A stretch of 64,000 nt of DNA from Thalassobacillus devorans MSP14 (GTDB lineage: Bacteria > Bacillota > Bacilli > Bacillales > Halobacillaceae). Positions 17,870 to 26,224 of the stretch are shown here, one piece after another. Every line of letters starts with the position of its first letter. The first letter of the stretch is position 1. The position numbers were made by a program, and so were the translations under genes. The stretch covers positions 1,176,589-1,240,588 of the forward strand of contig NZ_KI543236.1 of assembly GCF_000496835.1 (NCBI RefSeq), given 5' to 3'. The notes under the pieces were generated by a model. The model ran no database searches. It had not been told where the DNA came from and worked only from the letters and a program-made list of their open reading frames with translations.

Positions 17870-18928
17870 TTATGGATGGACCCTGATCATTATTGTTTCT
17901 TGTTCTTTTACGTCACCGATTATAGCAGCGGTTGTATCAGCTATTCGGTTAAATGAATCAACATAGGCTTGAGCTTCATCTTTCGGCATAGAAATCAATA
18001 ATCCACCAGAAGTGATAGCATCACATAAAATGAGCTGTTGCGCTTTTGTCAGCTCTTCGTGGTAATTGATACGCCCTGAAAGCCAGGAGTGATTGGCCTT
18101 TGAGCCACCAGGGACTACTCCATTTTCCGCCAGTTCCACTGTCCTTGCAAGTTGTGGAACCTGGCTGTAAGAAATATCGAAACTAACTCCACTGCCCTCG
18201 GCCATTTCAGACGCGTGACCTAAAAGGCCGAAGCCGGTAACATCGGTCACTGCATTTACCTGATAGTCAGCCAGAAGTTCGGAAGCCTTTTTGTTTAAAG
18301 CGGCCATCGTATCAGTTACAAGCTGCTTTTCGTGGGAATCGAGCAGATCCCTCTTTATAGCAGTGGTGTGGATGCCGACGCCAATGGGCTTGGTAAGGAC
18401 AAGGACGTCACCAGCTTTGGCGGTAGAATTTTGAAAGATTTTTTCCGGATGGGCAATACCTGTAACAGCCATGCCGAATTTTGGTTCCTGGTCATCAATC
18501 GAGTGTCCTCCAATGATGTCACCACCAGCTTCAGCCATTTTATCCTGGGCTCCCTGCAGAATCCGGGCTAATATTTCCGGACCTAATTTTTTAATGGGAT
18601 AACCGACGATGTTAAGACCGGTTTTGACTGTACCGCCCATCGCATATATATCACTCAAAGCATTAGCGGCAGCTATTTGGCCAAAATCGTACGCATCATC
18701 AACGATCGGTGTAAAATAATCGACAGATTGAATCATGGCTATCTCTTCTGTCAGTTTATATACACCTGCATCATCATTCGTGCCGGAACCTACTAAGACA
18801 TTTGCATTTGCTTGAGGTGTGTTGATTTGTCGCAGCACGTGCGACAGGTCTTCAGGACCGATTTTGCATCCTCAGCCAGCTTTCGTCGATAATGTGGTCA
18901 ATCGGATGATTTCTTCTTTACTCATCAT
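17870..18928 (-). CDS. selD: Selenophosphate synthetase SelD, a selenoprotein (Sec19)
   Basis: Makes selenophosphate, the selenium donor, from selenide and ATP. A conventional reading stops at TGA 18874-18872, but the frame continues upstream to ATG 18928 behind TAAGGAGGTGG. The N-terminus then reads STKAGUGCKIGPEDL, the canonical SelD active site with selenocysteine at codon 19. Full length is 352 residues. The AIRS-type ATP domain follows (GSGTNDDAGVY, QSVDYFTPIVDD, NALSDIYAMGG), and later TDVTGFGLLGHASEMA. It diverges from selA. Annotation from GTG 18838 would lose the catalytic residue. Confidence 0.96.
18836..18874 (-). promoter_or_regulatory. selD in-frame Sec TGA and downstream SECIS-like hairpin
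   Basis: The Sec codon TGA is at 18874-18872 (minus strand). About 15-20 nt after it the RNA can form GGTC-CTGAA-GACC, a short apical stem with U and G in the loop, above a weaker TGC/GCA base. Size, distance and loop composition fit a bacterial SECIS, which must lie in the coding sequence just after UGA. The fold was drawn by eye. Confidence 0.7.
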
Positions 18929-18990
18929 TCCACCTCCTTAATCCTAGTATAATATACGGTGATAAGAAGAGAAAATCCAGGCGCATTTCG

Positions 18991-19024
18991 GAACCGCTCT
19001 GCACAATTGAAGAGCGGTCATTTT
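18991..19024 (+). terminator. Hairpin in the selD-selA intergenic region
   Basis: The 8-bp perfect stem ACCGCTCT/AGAGCGGT has a 10-nt loop and is followed on the plus strand by CATTTTAATT. It lies about 60 bp before the selA start. It could be a weak terminator or attenuator, or an RNA element in the selA leader; the sequence does not decide. Confidence 0.5.
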
Positions 19025-19081
19025 AATTATAGCTTAAAAATGGATATACTGATAACTGAATAAGGGAGAGGAGGATACAAA

Positions 19082-20479
19082 ATGAATGAATTGCTGCGGC
19101 AAATACCTCCCGTACATGAACTGCAAAAACAGGCTGCCATAGTTGCTATTCGGAAAAAACACAAAGTGACGGAAAAATTATGGACGCAATGGATACAACA
19201 AGCCGCTGCCTCTGTCCGACAAGACATACTAAATGGTGAGCAGATACAAGCGGACAAATTTACAGATATCATCACCAGGAAAGTAAAACAGGCTGCAGAG
19301 CTATGGGAACGGCCTATGTTACATAAAGTAATCAATGCTACAGGGACTGTGCTCCATACCAATCTCGGCAGAGCGAGATTAAGTGAAAAAGCGATTGCCC
19401 GTGTATCAGAAGTGGCTGGAAATTATTCCAATTTAGAGTACGATGTTGAAAAAGGGAAGCGAGGGTCACGCCATACGATATTGGAAGAACGTTTAAAACA
19501 TATAACCGGAGCAGAAGCAGCGATGGTAGTCAATAATAATGCCGGGGCAGTCTACCTTGTGTTAAGAGCATTGGCTAAAGGAAAGAAAGTTATCGTATCA
19601 CGGGGAGAACTGGTAGAAATAGGCGGAAGCTTTCGTGTGTCGAAAGTGATGGAGGAAAGTGATGCAGTCCTGACTGAAGTCGGAACTACCAATAAAACAC
19701 ATCTTTTTGATTATGAGGAAGCTATCGATGAACATGCTGCCATGATCATGAAAGTGCACACGAGTAACTTTTATATGGAAGGGTTTACGGAATCACAACC
19801 GAGCTCAAGCCTCGTACCGTTAGCAAAAGAAAATCATTTGATTTTTTATGAAGATTTAGGCAGCGGCTCGATTGTGGATTATCAGTCCAGACATATTGGC
19901 AAAGAACCAGTAGTAAGCGATGTGCTGGCCACAGGAGCAGATATCGTATCATTCAGTGGGGACAAATTATTAGGAGGACCGCAGGCTGGTATCATAGCGG
20001 GAAAAAAGAAATATATCGACGTATTGAAAAAACATCAGCTGGCACGAGTGCTTCGGGTAGATAAAATGACACTGGCAGCCCTGGAAAGTACGTTGCTGGA
20101 ATACGACCGGGAGGATCTTTCAGAAGGAAATTCCGTTTATCGGGATATTATAAAAACAGCAGAGGAAATAAATACAATTACCGAAGTCTTTGTAAGAGAT
20201 TTGGGATCTTTACAAAAACTGAATGTTGAAACTCAGGTACATCCTTCCAAAGTTGGAGGGGGGACCATGCCGAAAGTCGAACTTCCAAGCTGCGGTATCC
20301 GTGTTACATCGCCTGAAATGGCTGCTCATGAGATTGAAAAGTTTTTACGTATGTACCATCCTGCGATTATTGGACGCTTCGTTGATCATGCTTATTTTCT
20401 CGATTTCCGTACCGTGGGAGAAACGGAAATCGAGATATTAAAACAAGCTATGCAAGAGCTGGACAATTACATGTCATGA
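19082..20479 (+). CDS. selA: L-seryl-tRNA(Sec) selenium transferase SelA
   Basis: Converts Ser-tRNA(Sec) to Sec-tRNA(Sec) with selenophosphate. The 465-residue PLP enzyme has the family N-terminus (LLRQIPPVHEL), the cofactor region (GAEAAMVVNNNAGAVYLVL) and the PLP lysine Lys295 in SFSGDKLLGGPQAG, the same position as in E. coli SelA. It starts at ATG 19082 behind GGGAGAGGAGG. Its last 13 bp overlap the antisense end of sspP. Confidence 0.97.
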   Translation: MNELLRQIPPVHELQKQAAIVAIRKKHKVTEKLWTQWIQQAAASVRQDILNGEQIQADKFTDIITRKVKQAAELWERPMLHKVINATGTVLHTNLGRARLSEKAIARVSEVAGNYSNLEYDVEKGKRGSRHTILEERLKHITGAEAAMVVNNNAGAVYLVLRALAKGKKVIVSRGELVEIGGSFRVSKVMEESDAVLTEVGTTNKTHLFDYEEAIDEHAAMIMKVHTSNFYMEGFTESQPSSSLVPLAKENHLIFYEDLGSGSIVDYQSRHIGKEPVVSDVLATGADIVSFSGDKLLGGPQAGIIAGKKKYIDVLKKHQLARVLRVDKMTLAALESTLLEYDREDLSEGNSVYRDIIKTAEEINTITEVFVRDLGSLQKLNVETQVHPSKVGGGTMPKVELPSCGIRVTSPEMAAHEIEKFLRMYHPAIIGRFVDHAYFLDFRTVGETEIEILKQAMQELDNYMS

Positions 20480-20577
20480 GAAGCGTGCTTTTTTTGACGG
20501 GAATGGTTGCGGTTTTTCACTTTTTTTGAACCTTTTAAGGGTTGGTTTGGTTGTTTGTCTTTTCTTGAGTGTGTCAA
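20467..20577 (-). CDS. sspP: Small acid-soluble spore protein P
   Basis: A 36-residue basic spore protein. The C-terminus GSKKVKNRNHSRQKKHASHD matches SspP of B. subtilis. The start is a TTG at 20577 (THSRKDKQPNQPL after the initiator), set by AAAGGAG 7 bp upstream. Its stop lies inside the 3' end of selA on the other strand. sspP next to sspO and citB is the B. subtilis order. It should be made in the forespore; I could not fix a sigma-G promoter. Confidence 0.9.
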   Translation of the reverse strand: MTHSRKDKQPNQPLKGSKKVKNRNHSRQKKHASHDM

Positions 20578-20750
20578 AGTTATCGCTCCTTTCTTACTTA
20601 GGATTTGAAATTTTGTATAGGGATATGTATGGAAAACTTTTGGCTGGTGCAAGCTATTCAATACAACCTGGTTTATCCCCTGATTTTTATTGCCTTGGTT
20701 TTCCATAATGCTGTTTTCCTTTAATAAAGTTCAAAAAAAGAGGTGTCTTT
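20578..20750. other. Divergent promoter region of sspP and the 20751 gene
   Basis: The region is T-rich. sspP would be read leftward and the small helical protein rightward. I see no operator that I can name. Confidence 0.4.
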
Positions 20751-21008
20751 GTGAGTTATTACCAAAACAAACAAGAAGCATTTCAACATGCATCCAATAA
20801 AGTCCATGAAGCAGAACGTACTGCTGACGATGTGATGATGACCATTCATGAAGCAGATTACGGCACAGAGCTGGCTCATTTAAAAGAAGAAGTGAACCAG
20901 GCCTACCAGCAAGTTGAAAAAGCATTGACAGTTGCAAGTGAGCATCAGGAAACGCAATTGAAGTCCTATAAAGAACAGCTGGACAAAATAAGAAATCAAC
21001 TGCTTTAA
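20751..21008 (+). CDS. Small helical protein, DUF2524/YtzC-like
   Basis: An 85-residue, almost entirely helical, Gln/Glu-rich protein (NKQEAFQHASNKVHEAERTA, DKIRNQLL end). GTG 20751 follows AAGAGGTGTCTTT. The repeating heptad-like charge pattern suggests a coiled coil. The resemblance to YtzC/DUF2524 is in size and style only, so the name is tentative. It lies among spore genes, between sspP and sspO. Confidence 0.6.
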   Translation: MSYYQNKQEAFQHASNKVHEAERTADDVMMTIHEADYGTELAHLKEEVNQAYQQVEKALTVASEHQETQLKSYKEQLDKIRNQLL

Positions 21009-21037
21009 AAAACAGACGCTTACGGCGTCTGTTTTTT
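21006..21037. terminator. Bidirectional terminator before sspO
   Basis: Stem AAAAAACAGACGC/GCGTCTGTTTTTT with loop TTACG, symmetrical, shared with sspO on the other strand. Confidence 0.93.
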
Positions 21038-21051
21038 AAGTCTAAGAATAT

Positions 21052-21201
21052 TTACTGGTTTTTCTTTTTCTTTTTATTGAACATTCTTTCTTCCGCGGTC
21101 AATGGTTCACGCGGGGTTTCTTCTTGATATCCTGCACCGCCACCTTGTGCTTTTGCGTCATTCATTCCTGGTCGTACATGGTTCGCTTTTCTAGTTGTCA
21201 C
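21052..21201 (-). CDS. sspO: Small acid-soluble spore protein O
   Basis: A 49-residue basic spore protein. [20 protein letters not shown], then a [16 protein letters not shown] end, matches SspO (CotK). GTG 21201 was chosen because AAGGAGGTGGCGACG precedes it; the longer frame upstream has no ribosome site. It diverges from citB, as in B. subtilis (sspO-citB). Confidence 0.93.
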   Translation of the reverse strand: MTTRKANHVRPGMNDAKAQGGGAGYQEETPREPLTAEERMFNKKKKKNQ

Positions 21202-21396
21202 CGTCGCCACCTCCTTCCCATATCTATAGTGTGACAAAAATTGACCAATTTAATTTACTTCTAAATCGTTTTCATTTACAATGATAGATGCATATTTGTG
21301 AACTTTTTCTGAAAAAAGTAACAAATCGAATTTATCGAATAGTGTAATCCATTGATTGAGCACTATTCAATTCCATCTGAGGGGGTAAGAGGAAAA

Positions 21397-24105
21397 TTGG
21401 CAAACAATAATGCTTACAATGCAAAAAAACAATTTGAACTCAATGGTAAGTCCTACAACTACTACCAACTGAAAGCATTAGAAGATGCTGGATTAGGCAA
21501 AGTTTCACGGTTGCCTTTCTCCATCCGTATCTTGCTGGAATCATTGCTTCGTCAACATGATGGCCGTGTCATCAAAGATGAGCATGTGGAAAGCCTTGCA
21601 AAATGGGGTACGAAAGATGCAAAAGGGGAAGACGTACCTTTCAAACCGTCTCGTGTAATCCTGCAGGACTTTACAGGGGTACCTGCTGTGGTTGACCTTG
21701 CTTCATTACGAAAAGCAATGGTTGATATGGGAGGAAGCCCGGAAAAAATCAATCCTGAAGTTCCTGTCGACCTTGTAATCGACCACTCTGTCCAGGTGGA
21801 TGCTTATGGTACAGAAAAAGCATTACAAGTAAATATGGAGCTGGAATTTGAACGGAATGCAGAGCGCTATGAGTTCCTTCATTGGGCTCAAAAAGCCTTT
21901 GATAACTACCGTGCGGTTCCACCAGCGACTGGTATCGTCCACCAGGTAAACCTCGAATACCTGGCTAATGTTGTACACGCTGTTGAGAATGAAGACGGCG
22001 AAACTGATACTTATCCTGATACACTTGTCGGTACTGACTCCCATACAACCATGATCAATGGTCTAGGTATCCTTGGCTGGGGTGTCGGCGGTATCGAAGC
22101 GGAAGCAGGAATGCTTGGTCAGCCTTCTTACTTCCCTGCACCTGAAGTTGTAGGTGTCAAGCTGAAAGGAAGCTTCCCGAATGGAACGACTGCTACTGAC
22201 TTAGCTTTGAAAGTAACCCAAGTGTTACGTGAAAAGAAAGTTGTCGGTAAGTTTGTTGAATTCTTCGGCCCTGGTCTTCAGGAAATGCCGCTTGCAGACC
22301 GTGCAACCATTTCTAACATGGCTCCTGAATATGGTGCAACTTGCGGTTTCTTCCCGGTAGATGGGGAATCCCTTGATTACCTGCGCCTGACAGGACGCAG
22401 TGAAGAGCAGATCGAACTTGTAGAAAAATACTGCAAAGAGAATGATCTATGGTATTCTCCAGAACTTCCAGATCCGGAATTTACAGAGCTTGTTGAAATC
22501 GATCTTTCCGAGCTGGAACCGAACTTGTCTGGTCCTAAGCGTCCGCAGGACTTGATTCCACTTTCTAAAATGAAGGAATCCTTTAACCAGGCGTTGACAG
22601 CTCCGACTGGCCCTCAAGGCTTCGGCTTAGATAAAGACGAGATCGAAAAAGAAGTTACTTTCGACCTGGATAACGGAAAGACTACCACAATGAAGACAGG
22701 TGCGCTGGCTATCGCAGCGATCACTTCCTGTACCAATACCTCCAATCCGCACGTCATGCTGGGAGCAGGATTGGTAGCTAAAAAAGCGGTCGAAAAAGGC
22801 TTGGAAGTTCCTGAGTATGTCAAAACTTCCCTTGCACCAGGTTCTAAAGTGGTTACACGCTACCTGGAAGATTCAAACCTGATGGAATACTTGAACCAGC
22901 TAGGTTTCAACCTGGTCGGTTACGGTTGTACTACATGTATCGGTAACTCCGGTCCATTGAAGCCGGAAATCGAAGAAGCGATTGCAAGCAGCGACTTGAC
23001 TGTCTCTTCCGTACTATCCGGTAACCGTAACTTCGAAGGACGTATCCACCCGCTTGTAAAAGCGAACTATCTTGCTTCACCACCATTGGTCGTCGCTTAT
23101 GCGTTAGCTGGTACTGTGGATATCGATCTGAAAAACGAACCGATCGGAAAAGATAAGGATGGCAACGATGTATTCTTCCAGGACATCTGGCCATCCCAGG
23201 AAGAAGTCAAAAAAGAAGTTGCACGTGCTGTAACTCCAGAAATCTTCCGCAAAGAATACGAAAATGTATTTAACTCCAACGAAAAATGGAATGAAATCGA
23301 TACAACCGATGAGCCATTGTACGATTGGGACAGTGAGTCTACTTACATCCAGAACCCTCCATTCTTCGAAGGACTGTCTGCAGAACCGGATACAGTTAAG
23401 CCATTGAATAATCTCAGAGCTATCGGTAAATTCGGTGATTCTGTAACGACTGACCATATTTCACCAGCTGGTGCGATCCCGAAAGATATGCCTGCCGGTG
23501 AATACTTACAGGAAAAAGGCGTTTCACCACGTAACTTCAACTCATATGGTTCCCGTCGTGGTAACCATGAAGTCATGATGCGTGGTACGTTTGCCAACAT
23601 CCGTATCCGAAACGAACTGGCTCCAGGTACAGAAGGCGGCTATACTACTTACTGGCCAACAGAAGAAGTTATGCCGATCTATACTGCTGCTATGAAATAT
23701 CAGCAGGATGATACAGGGTTACTTGTCATTGCTGGTAAAGACTATGGTATGGGAAGCTCTCGTGACTGGGCTGCCAAAGGTACTGACCTTCTTGGCATCA
23801 AAACAGTCATTGCAGAAAGCTTTGAACGGATCCATCGTTCCAACCTTGTGATGATGGGTGTACTGCCATTACAATTCCAGGATGGCGACACAATTGATTC
23901 TCTAGGTTTAACCGGCCGTGAGACATTCAACGTCGAAGTTGGAGAAAACGTCAAGCCTCATGATCTTCTAGATGTGACTGCAGTTGACGAAGAAGGCAAC
24001 AAAAAAGAATTCCAGGTTGTCGCACGCTTTGATAGTGAAGTGGAAATCGATTACTACCGCCATGGTGGTATCCTGCAAATGGTACTCCGCAATAAGTTGA
24101 AGTAA
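21397..24105 (+). CDS. citB: Aconitate hydratase (AcnA/CitB type)
   Basis: Interconverts citrate and isocitrate in the TCA cycle; in Bacillus the apo-form also binds RNA. The start is placed at TTG 21397 ([13 protein letters not shown]), which aligns with the family N-terminus and follows GAGGGGGTAAGAGG, giving 902 residues. The Fe-S cluster ligands are the Cys of [11 protein letters not shown] and the two in [10 protein letters not shown]. The C-terminal swivel domain has [15 protein letters not shown] and [11 protein letters not shown]. It is monocistronic, with a strong terminator. I found no convincing CcpC box. Confidence 0.95.
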   Translation: MANNNAYNAKKQFELNGKSYNYYQLKALEDAGLGKVSRLPFSIRILLESLLRQHDGRVIKDEHVESLAKWGTKDAKGEDVPFKPSRVILQDFTGVPAVVDLASLRKAMVDMGGSPEKINPEVPVDLVIDHSVQVDAYGTEKALQVNMELEFERNAERYEFLHWAQKAFDNYRAVPPATGIVHQVNLEYLANVVHAVENEDGETDTYPDTLVGTDSHTTMINGLGILGWGVGGIEAEAGMLGQPSYFPAPEVVGVKLKGSFPNGTTATDLALKVTQVLREKKVVGKFVEFFGPGLQEMPLADRATISNMAPEYGATCGFFPVDGESLDYLRLTGRSEEQIELVEKYCKENDLWYSPELPDPEFTELVEIDLSELEPNLSGPKRPQDLIPLSKMKESFNQALTAPTGPQGFGLDKDEIEKEVTFDLDNGKTTTMKTGALAIAAITSCTNTSNPHVMLGAGLVAKKAVEKGLEVPEYVKTSLAPGSKVVTRYLEDSNLMEYLNQLGFNLVGYGCTTCIGNSGPLKPEIEEAIASSDLTVSSVLSGNRNFEGRIHPLVKANYLASPPLVVAYALAGTVDIDLKNEPIGKDKDGNDVFFQDIWPSQEEVKKEVARAVTPEIFRKEYENVFNSNEKWNEIDTTDEPLYDWDSESTYIQNPPFFEGLSAEPDTVKPLNNLRAIGKFGDSVTTDHISPAGAIPKDMPAGEYLQEKGVSPRNFNSYGSRRGNHEVMMRGTFANIRIRNELAPGTEGGYTTYWPTEEVMPIYTAAMKYQQDDTGLLVIAGKDYGMGSSRDWAAKGTDLLGIKTVIAESFERIHRSNLVMMGVLPLQFQDGDTIDSLGLTGRETFNVEVGENVKPHDLLDVTAVDEEGNKKEFQVVARFDSEVEIDYYRHGGILQMVLRNKLK

Positions 24106-24107
24106 TT

Positions 24108-24144
24108 AAAAATCCGCATAGCCCATTGGCTATGCGGATTTTTA
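24108..24144 (+). terminator. citB terminator
   Basis: Stem AAAAATCCGCATAGCC/GGCTATGCGGATTTTT with loop CATT. Confidence 0.95.
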
Positions 24145-24220
24145 TTGCAACTCTCTGTTAAACATTATTTATTTTTCAACGAAAAGTCGAAGACTTGATT
24201 TCGAGATATTGTTGGAGTTG

Positions 24221-24340
24221 AGGGGCTTCGGGAAACGATTCGCTTTCCGTGGGCGTGTGCTGAGTCTCCTCAGGCTCCGCCTTGCGGGGCCTCATCTATC
24301 ACTCAGCTCCCACAGGAGTCTCACCGTTTCCCTACGCCCT
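24221..24340. repeat. Palindromic intergenic repeat, copy 2
   Basis: Shares GGGAAACGATTC, CTTTCCGTGGGC, GAGTCTCCTC, GCGGGGCCTC and CAGGAGTCTCACCGTTTCCC with copy 1 in the IS. It is embedded in a larger dyad: GATTTCGAG just upstream (about 24198) matches CTCGAAATC just downstream (about 24356). It lies in the long gap between citB and yneN, where no gene is visible. Confidence 0.8.
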
Positions 24341-24498
24341 TTGCCATAGGAAACTCTCGAAATCACCCTTATGGAAAATCAGCAATAATAATAAAGAAGA
24401 TTTTGGGACCTCTATATTCTTTAAAAATGCGACAACATGAAGGATTTAGTATGCATTCTTTCTCTTTTTTTAGGGTCCGTTTGTTACGAATCTGTCTG

Positions 24499-24623
24499 GA
24501 TGGGAAGGGAAACGGCGAGACTCCCGCGGGAGAAGGGGCTAGGCGAGATCCCGCAGGGCTTTAGCCCGAGGAAGCTTGCCAGGTCCCCCGCAGGAAAGCG
24601 AGTTGTTTCCCGTACCATCCCAT
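24499..24623. repeat. Palindromic intergenic repeat, copy 3 (inverted)
   Basis: In inverse orientation to copies 1 and 2: GGGAAGGGAAACGGCGAGACTC, CGCGGGAGAAG, CCCGCAGGGC, GCCCGAGGA, then GTTTCCCGTACC. Its own outer dyad is GGGTCCGTTTGTTAC (about 24473) against GGTAACGGACCC (24631-24642). Copies 2 and 3 face each other 160 bp apart. The G+C is clearly higher than in the flanks. Confidence 0.8.
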
Positions 24624-24824
24624 CCTTTCATGGTAACGGACCCACTATCTCGAAACTGAGTCTTCCATAAAAGGGAGCTTAAGTGTAACAATGAGAGTTA
24701 ACGGGCCATTACGAAAACGAAAGTGACAATTATTTAAAGCGTAAACAATCTTCTTTACTTTTGCAGCCTGCAATCTTATCATCATTATGGAAGCAAGGTT
24801 ATATTCATAAAGGAAGTGAACACC

Positions 24825-25421
24825 ATGGTTAAGCGCTTGGGAATAAGTATCCTGGTATTAGGTTTGGTCGGTTATGCCATCTACAGTTTTACGGATAACG
24901 CAAATGAAGAAACAAGCGGGCCAAATGAATATAATGTATCAGGAGATACAAGTCAGGAAGGCACTGGAATAATGCCTCCCAACACTCCAAAAGGTATACA
25001 AGAGGGTGAGCATGCTCCGGACTTTAAATTGGAAACCGTAGAAGGCGACACACTCCGTTTGTCTGATTTACAAGGAAAAAAAGTTTTTCTTAATTTTTGG
25101 GCCACTTGGTGTCCTCCTTGTAAAAAAGAAATGCCTGAAATGCAAAAATTTCATGAAAAATTTGGAGATGAAGTCGAAATCGTTGCGGTGAATGCCACTA
25201 CAACAGAGACGAGCACAGAGGATGTAAGAAAATACCTGGAACAAGAAGGCTATACTTTCCAGGTTCCACTTGATAAAGAGAACAAGGTCAGTTCGGACTA
25301 TCAGGCGATAACCATTCCGACTACTTATTTCATAGGAACGGATGGCGTCGTCCAGCAACCACGGCAGGTTGGTCCAATGAGCTATGACTTCATGGTAAAG
25401 ATGAAAGAAAAATTAGAATAA
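24825..25421 (+). CDS. yneN: Membrane-anchored thiol-disulfide oxidoreductase (YneN/ResA-like)
   Basis: A 198-residue TlpA-type thioredoxin-fold protein facing outward from the membrane. It has an N-terminal anchor (LGISILVLGLVGYAIYSF), an acidic linker, then the fold with active site Cys96-Pro-Pro-Cys99 (WATWCPPCKKEMP) and the cis-Pro segment ITIPTTYFI. ATG 24825 was chosen over the upstream in-frame GTG 24816, which overlaps the AAAGGAAG ribosome site. Its position after citB matches yneN. A partner such as CcdA is absent nearby. Confidence 0.92.
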   Translation: MVKRLGISILVLGLVGYAIYSFTDNANEETSGPNEYNVSGDTSQEGTGIMPPNTPKGIQEGEHAPDFKLETVEGDTLRLSDLQGKKVFLNFWATWCPPCKKEMPEMQKFHEKFGDEVEIVAVNATTTETSTEDVRKYLEQEGYTFQVPLDKENKVSSDYQAITIPTTYFIGTDGVVQQPRQVGPMSYDFMVKMKEKLE

Positions 25422-25473
25422 GGTATATTATTTTCACAATAGGGAATCCTTGCTAATAAAAGGAGAGATTCCC

Positions 25474-25611
25474 ATGGCTAAAAGGCGTAAACCTAATTTT
25501 CAGGACCTCGTCAAAGAAAACCGGAAACAAATTTTATCTGATCACGAACTGATTACGAAAATTGAAACAAAGATTGATGAACGACATAACCAAAAATTAC
25601 GTTCTTCCTAA
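25474..25611 (+). CDS. FbpB-family small basic protein
   Basis: A 45-residue basic peptide whose start MAKRRKPNFQDLVKENRKQ is followed by ILSDHELITKIETKIDERH and a short tail. The pattern (basic start, x-FxxLVxxNKxxxL) fits the FbpB small basic protein family; B. subtilis FbpB works with the FsrA RNA in iron sparing. I see no clear Fur box, so iron control is unproven. A strong AAAGGAGAG site precedes ATG 25474. It sits between yneN and sspN. Confidence 0.75.
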   Translation: MAKRRKPNFQDLVKENRKQILSDHELITKIETKIDERHNQKLRSS

Positions 25612-25616
25612 GGAAG

Positions 25617-25657
25617 AAAAAAGCAAATCATCCAAAAGGATCGGATTTGCTTTTTTT
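25617..25657 (+). terminator. Terminator after the FbpB-like gene
   Basis: Stem AAAAAGCAAATC/GATTTGCTTTTTTT with an inner ATCC..GGAT pair. Confidence 0.92.
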
Positions 25658-25724
25658 ATTTTTCAGCATAAAAGCATGATCGAATGCAAATATTATTCGT
25701 GACAGATAGAAGGAGGTTCTAGTG

Positions 25725-25871
25725 ATGAGCAATCCGAAAAAACACGCTCAAGCTTTCACACCAAGCCACTTAGGCACACAGCCGCGGGAGTCTGAAGTTA
25801 ATAATGGTAAGAAAATGGAAGTTAAAACAGATAAAGAACCTAAAGTTATCCAGACAAAAGGAAAGAAATAG
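25725..25871 (+). CDS. sspN: Small acid-soluble spore protein N
   Basis: A 48-residue Lys-rich spore protein whose start MSNPKKHAQAFTPSHLGTQP matches SspN. ATG 25725 follows AGGAGGTTCTAGTG. It is 11 bp before tlp, the conserved sspN-tlp operon, expected to be forespore-expressed. Confidence 0.92.
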   Translation: MSNPKKHAQAFTPSHLGTQPRESEVNNGKKMEVKTDKEPKVIQTKGKK

Positions 25872-25882
25872 GAGGAATTCTT

Positions 25883-26113
25883 ATGTCTCATCAACATCGT
25901 CATCCGAATCCAGATGACCGTAGTGATAATTTAGAAAAATTACAGCATATGGTGCAGGATACCATTGAAAATATCGAAGATTCTCATGATGCTTATCCGA
26001 TGGCAAATGAACAAGAAAAACAGGCAATCGAAGCAAAGAACAAACGCCGGGAAGAGTCCATCAATGCAATGCGCAGCGAAATCAAAGATGAAGCACGTAA
26101 TAGTAAGCAGTAA
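25883..26113 (+). CDS. tlp: Thioredoxin-like spore protein Tlp
   Basis: A 76-residue small acid-soluble spore protein of the Tlp family (PNPDDRSDNLEKLQHMVQDT, EAKNKRREESINAMR). ATG 25883 follows AGGAGGAATTCTT. It is the second gene of the sspN-tlp operon. The name is historic; there is no thioredoxin active site. Confidence 0.94.
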   Translation: MSHQHRHPNPDDRSDNLEKLQHMVQDTIENIEDSHDAYPMANEQEKQAIEAKNKRREESINAMRSEIKDEARNSKQ

Positions 26114-26119
26114 AATAGT

Positions 26120-26149
26120 AACGTCCTTTCCATCCGGAAAGGGCGTTTT
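26120..26149 (+). terminator. sspN-tlp terminator
   Basis: Stem AACGTCCTTTCC/GGAAAGGGCGTT with loop ATCC, then TTT. Confidence 0.85.
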
Positions 26150-26224
26150 GTGTTAAGTGCACGATCGTCTACATAGTCGTCCAGTTATGATAAAATAAAC
26201 CAATGAATCAAAAGGAGGGGTGTT

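Noticed and set aside
17870-18838. SelD starting at GTG 18838
   Set aside because: It lacks the Sec/Cys active site and has no ribosome site; the frame continues upstream through the TGA to a proper start.
21301-21396. CcpC box upstream of citB
   Set aside because: No ATAA-N7-TTAT dyad of good quality; only weak AT-rich similarity.
24437-24670. 77-codon plus-strand frame between citB and yneN
   Set aside because: It lies inside the inverted palindromic repeat, has no ribosome site, and its residues reflect the repeat rather than a protein.
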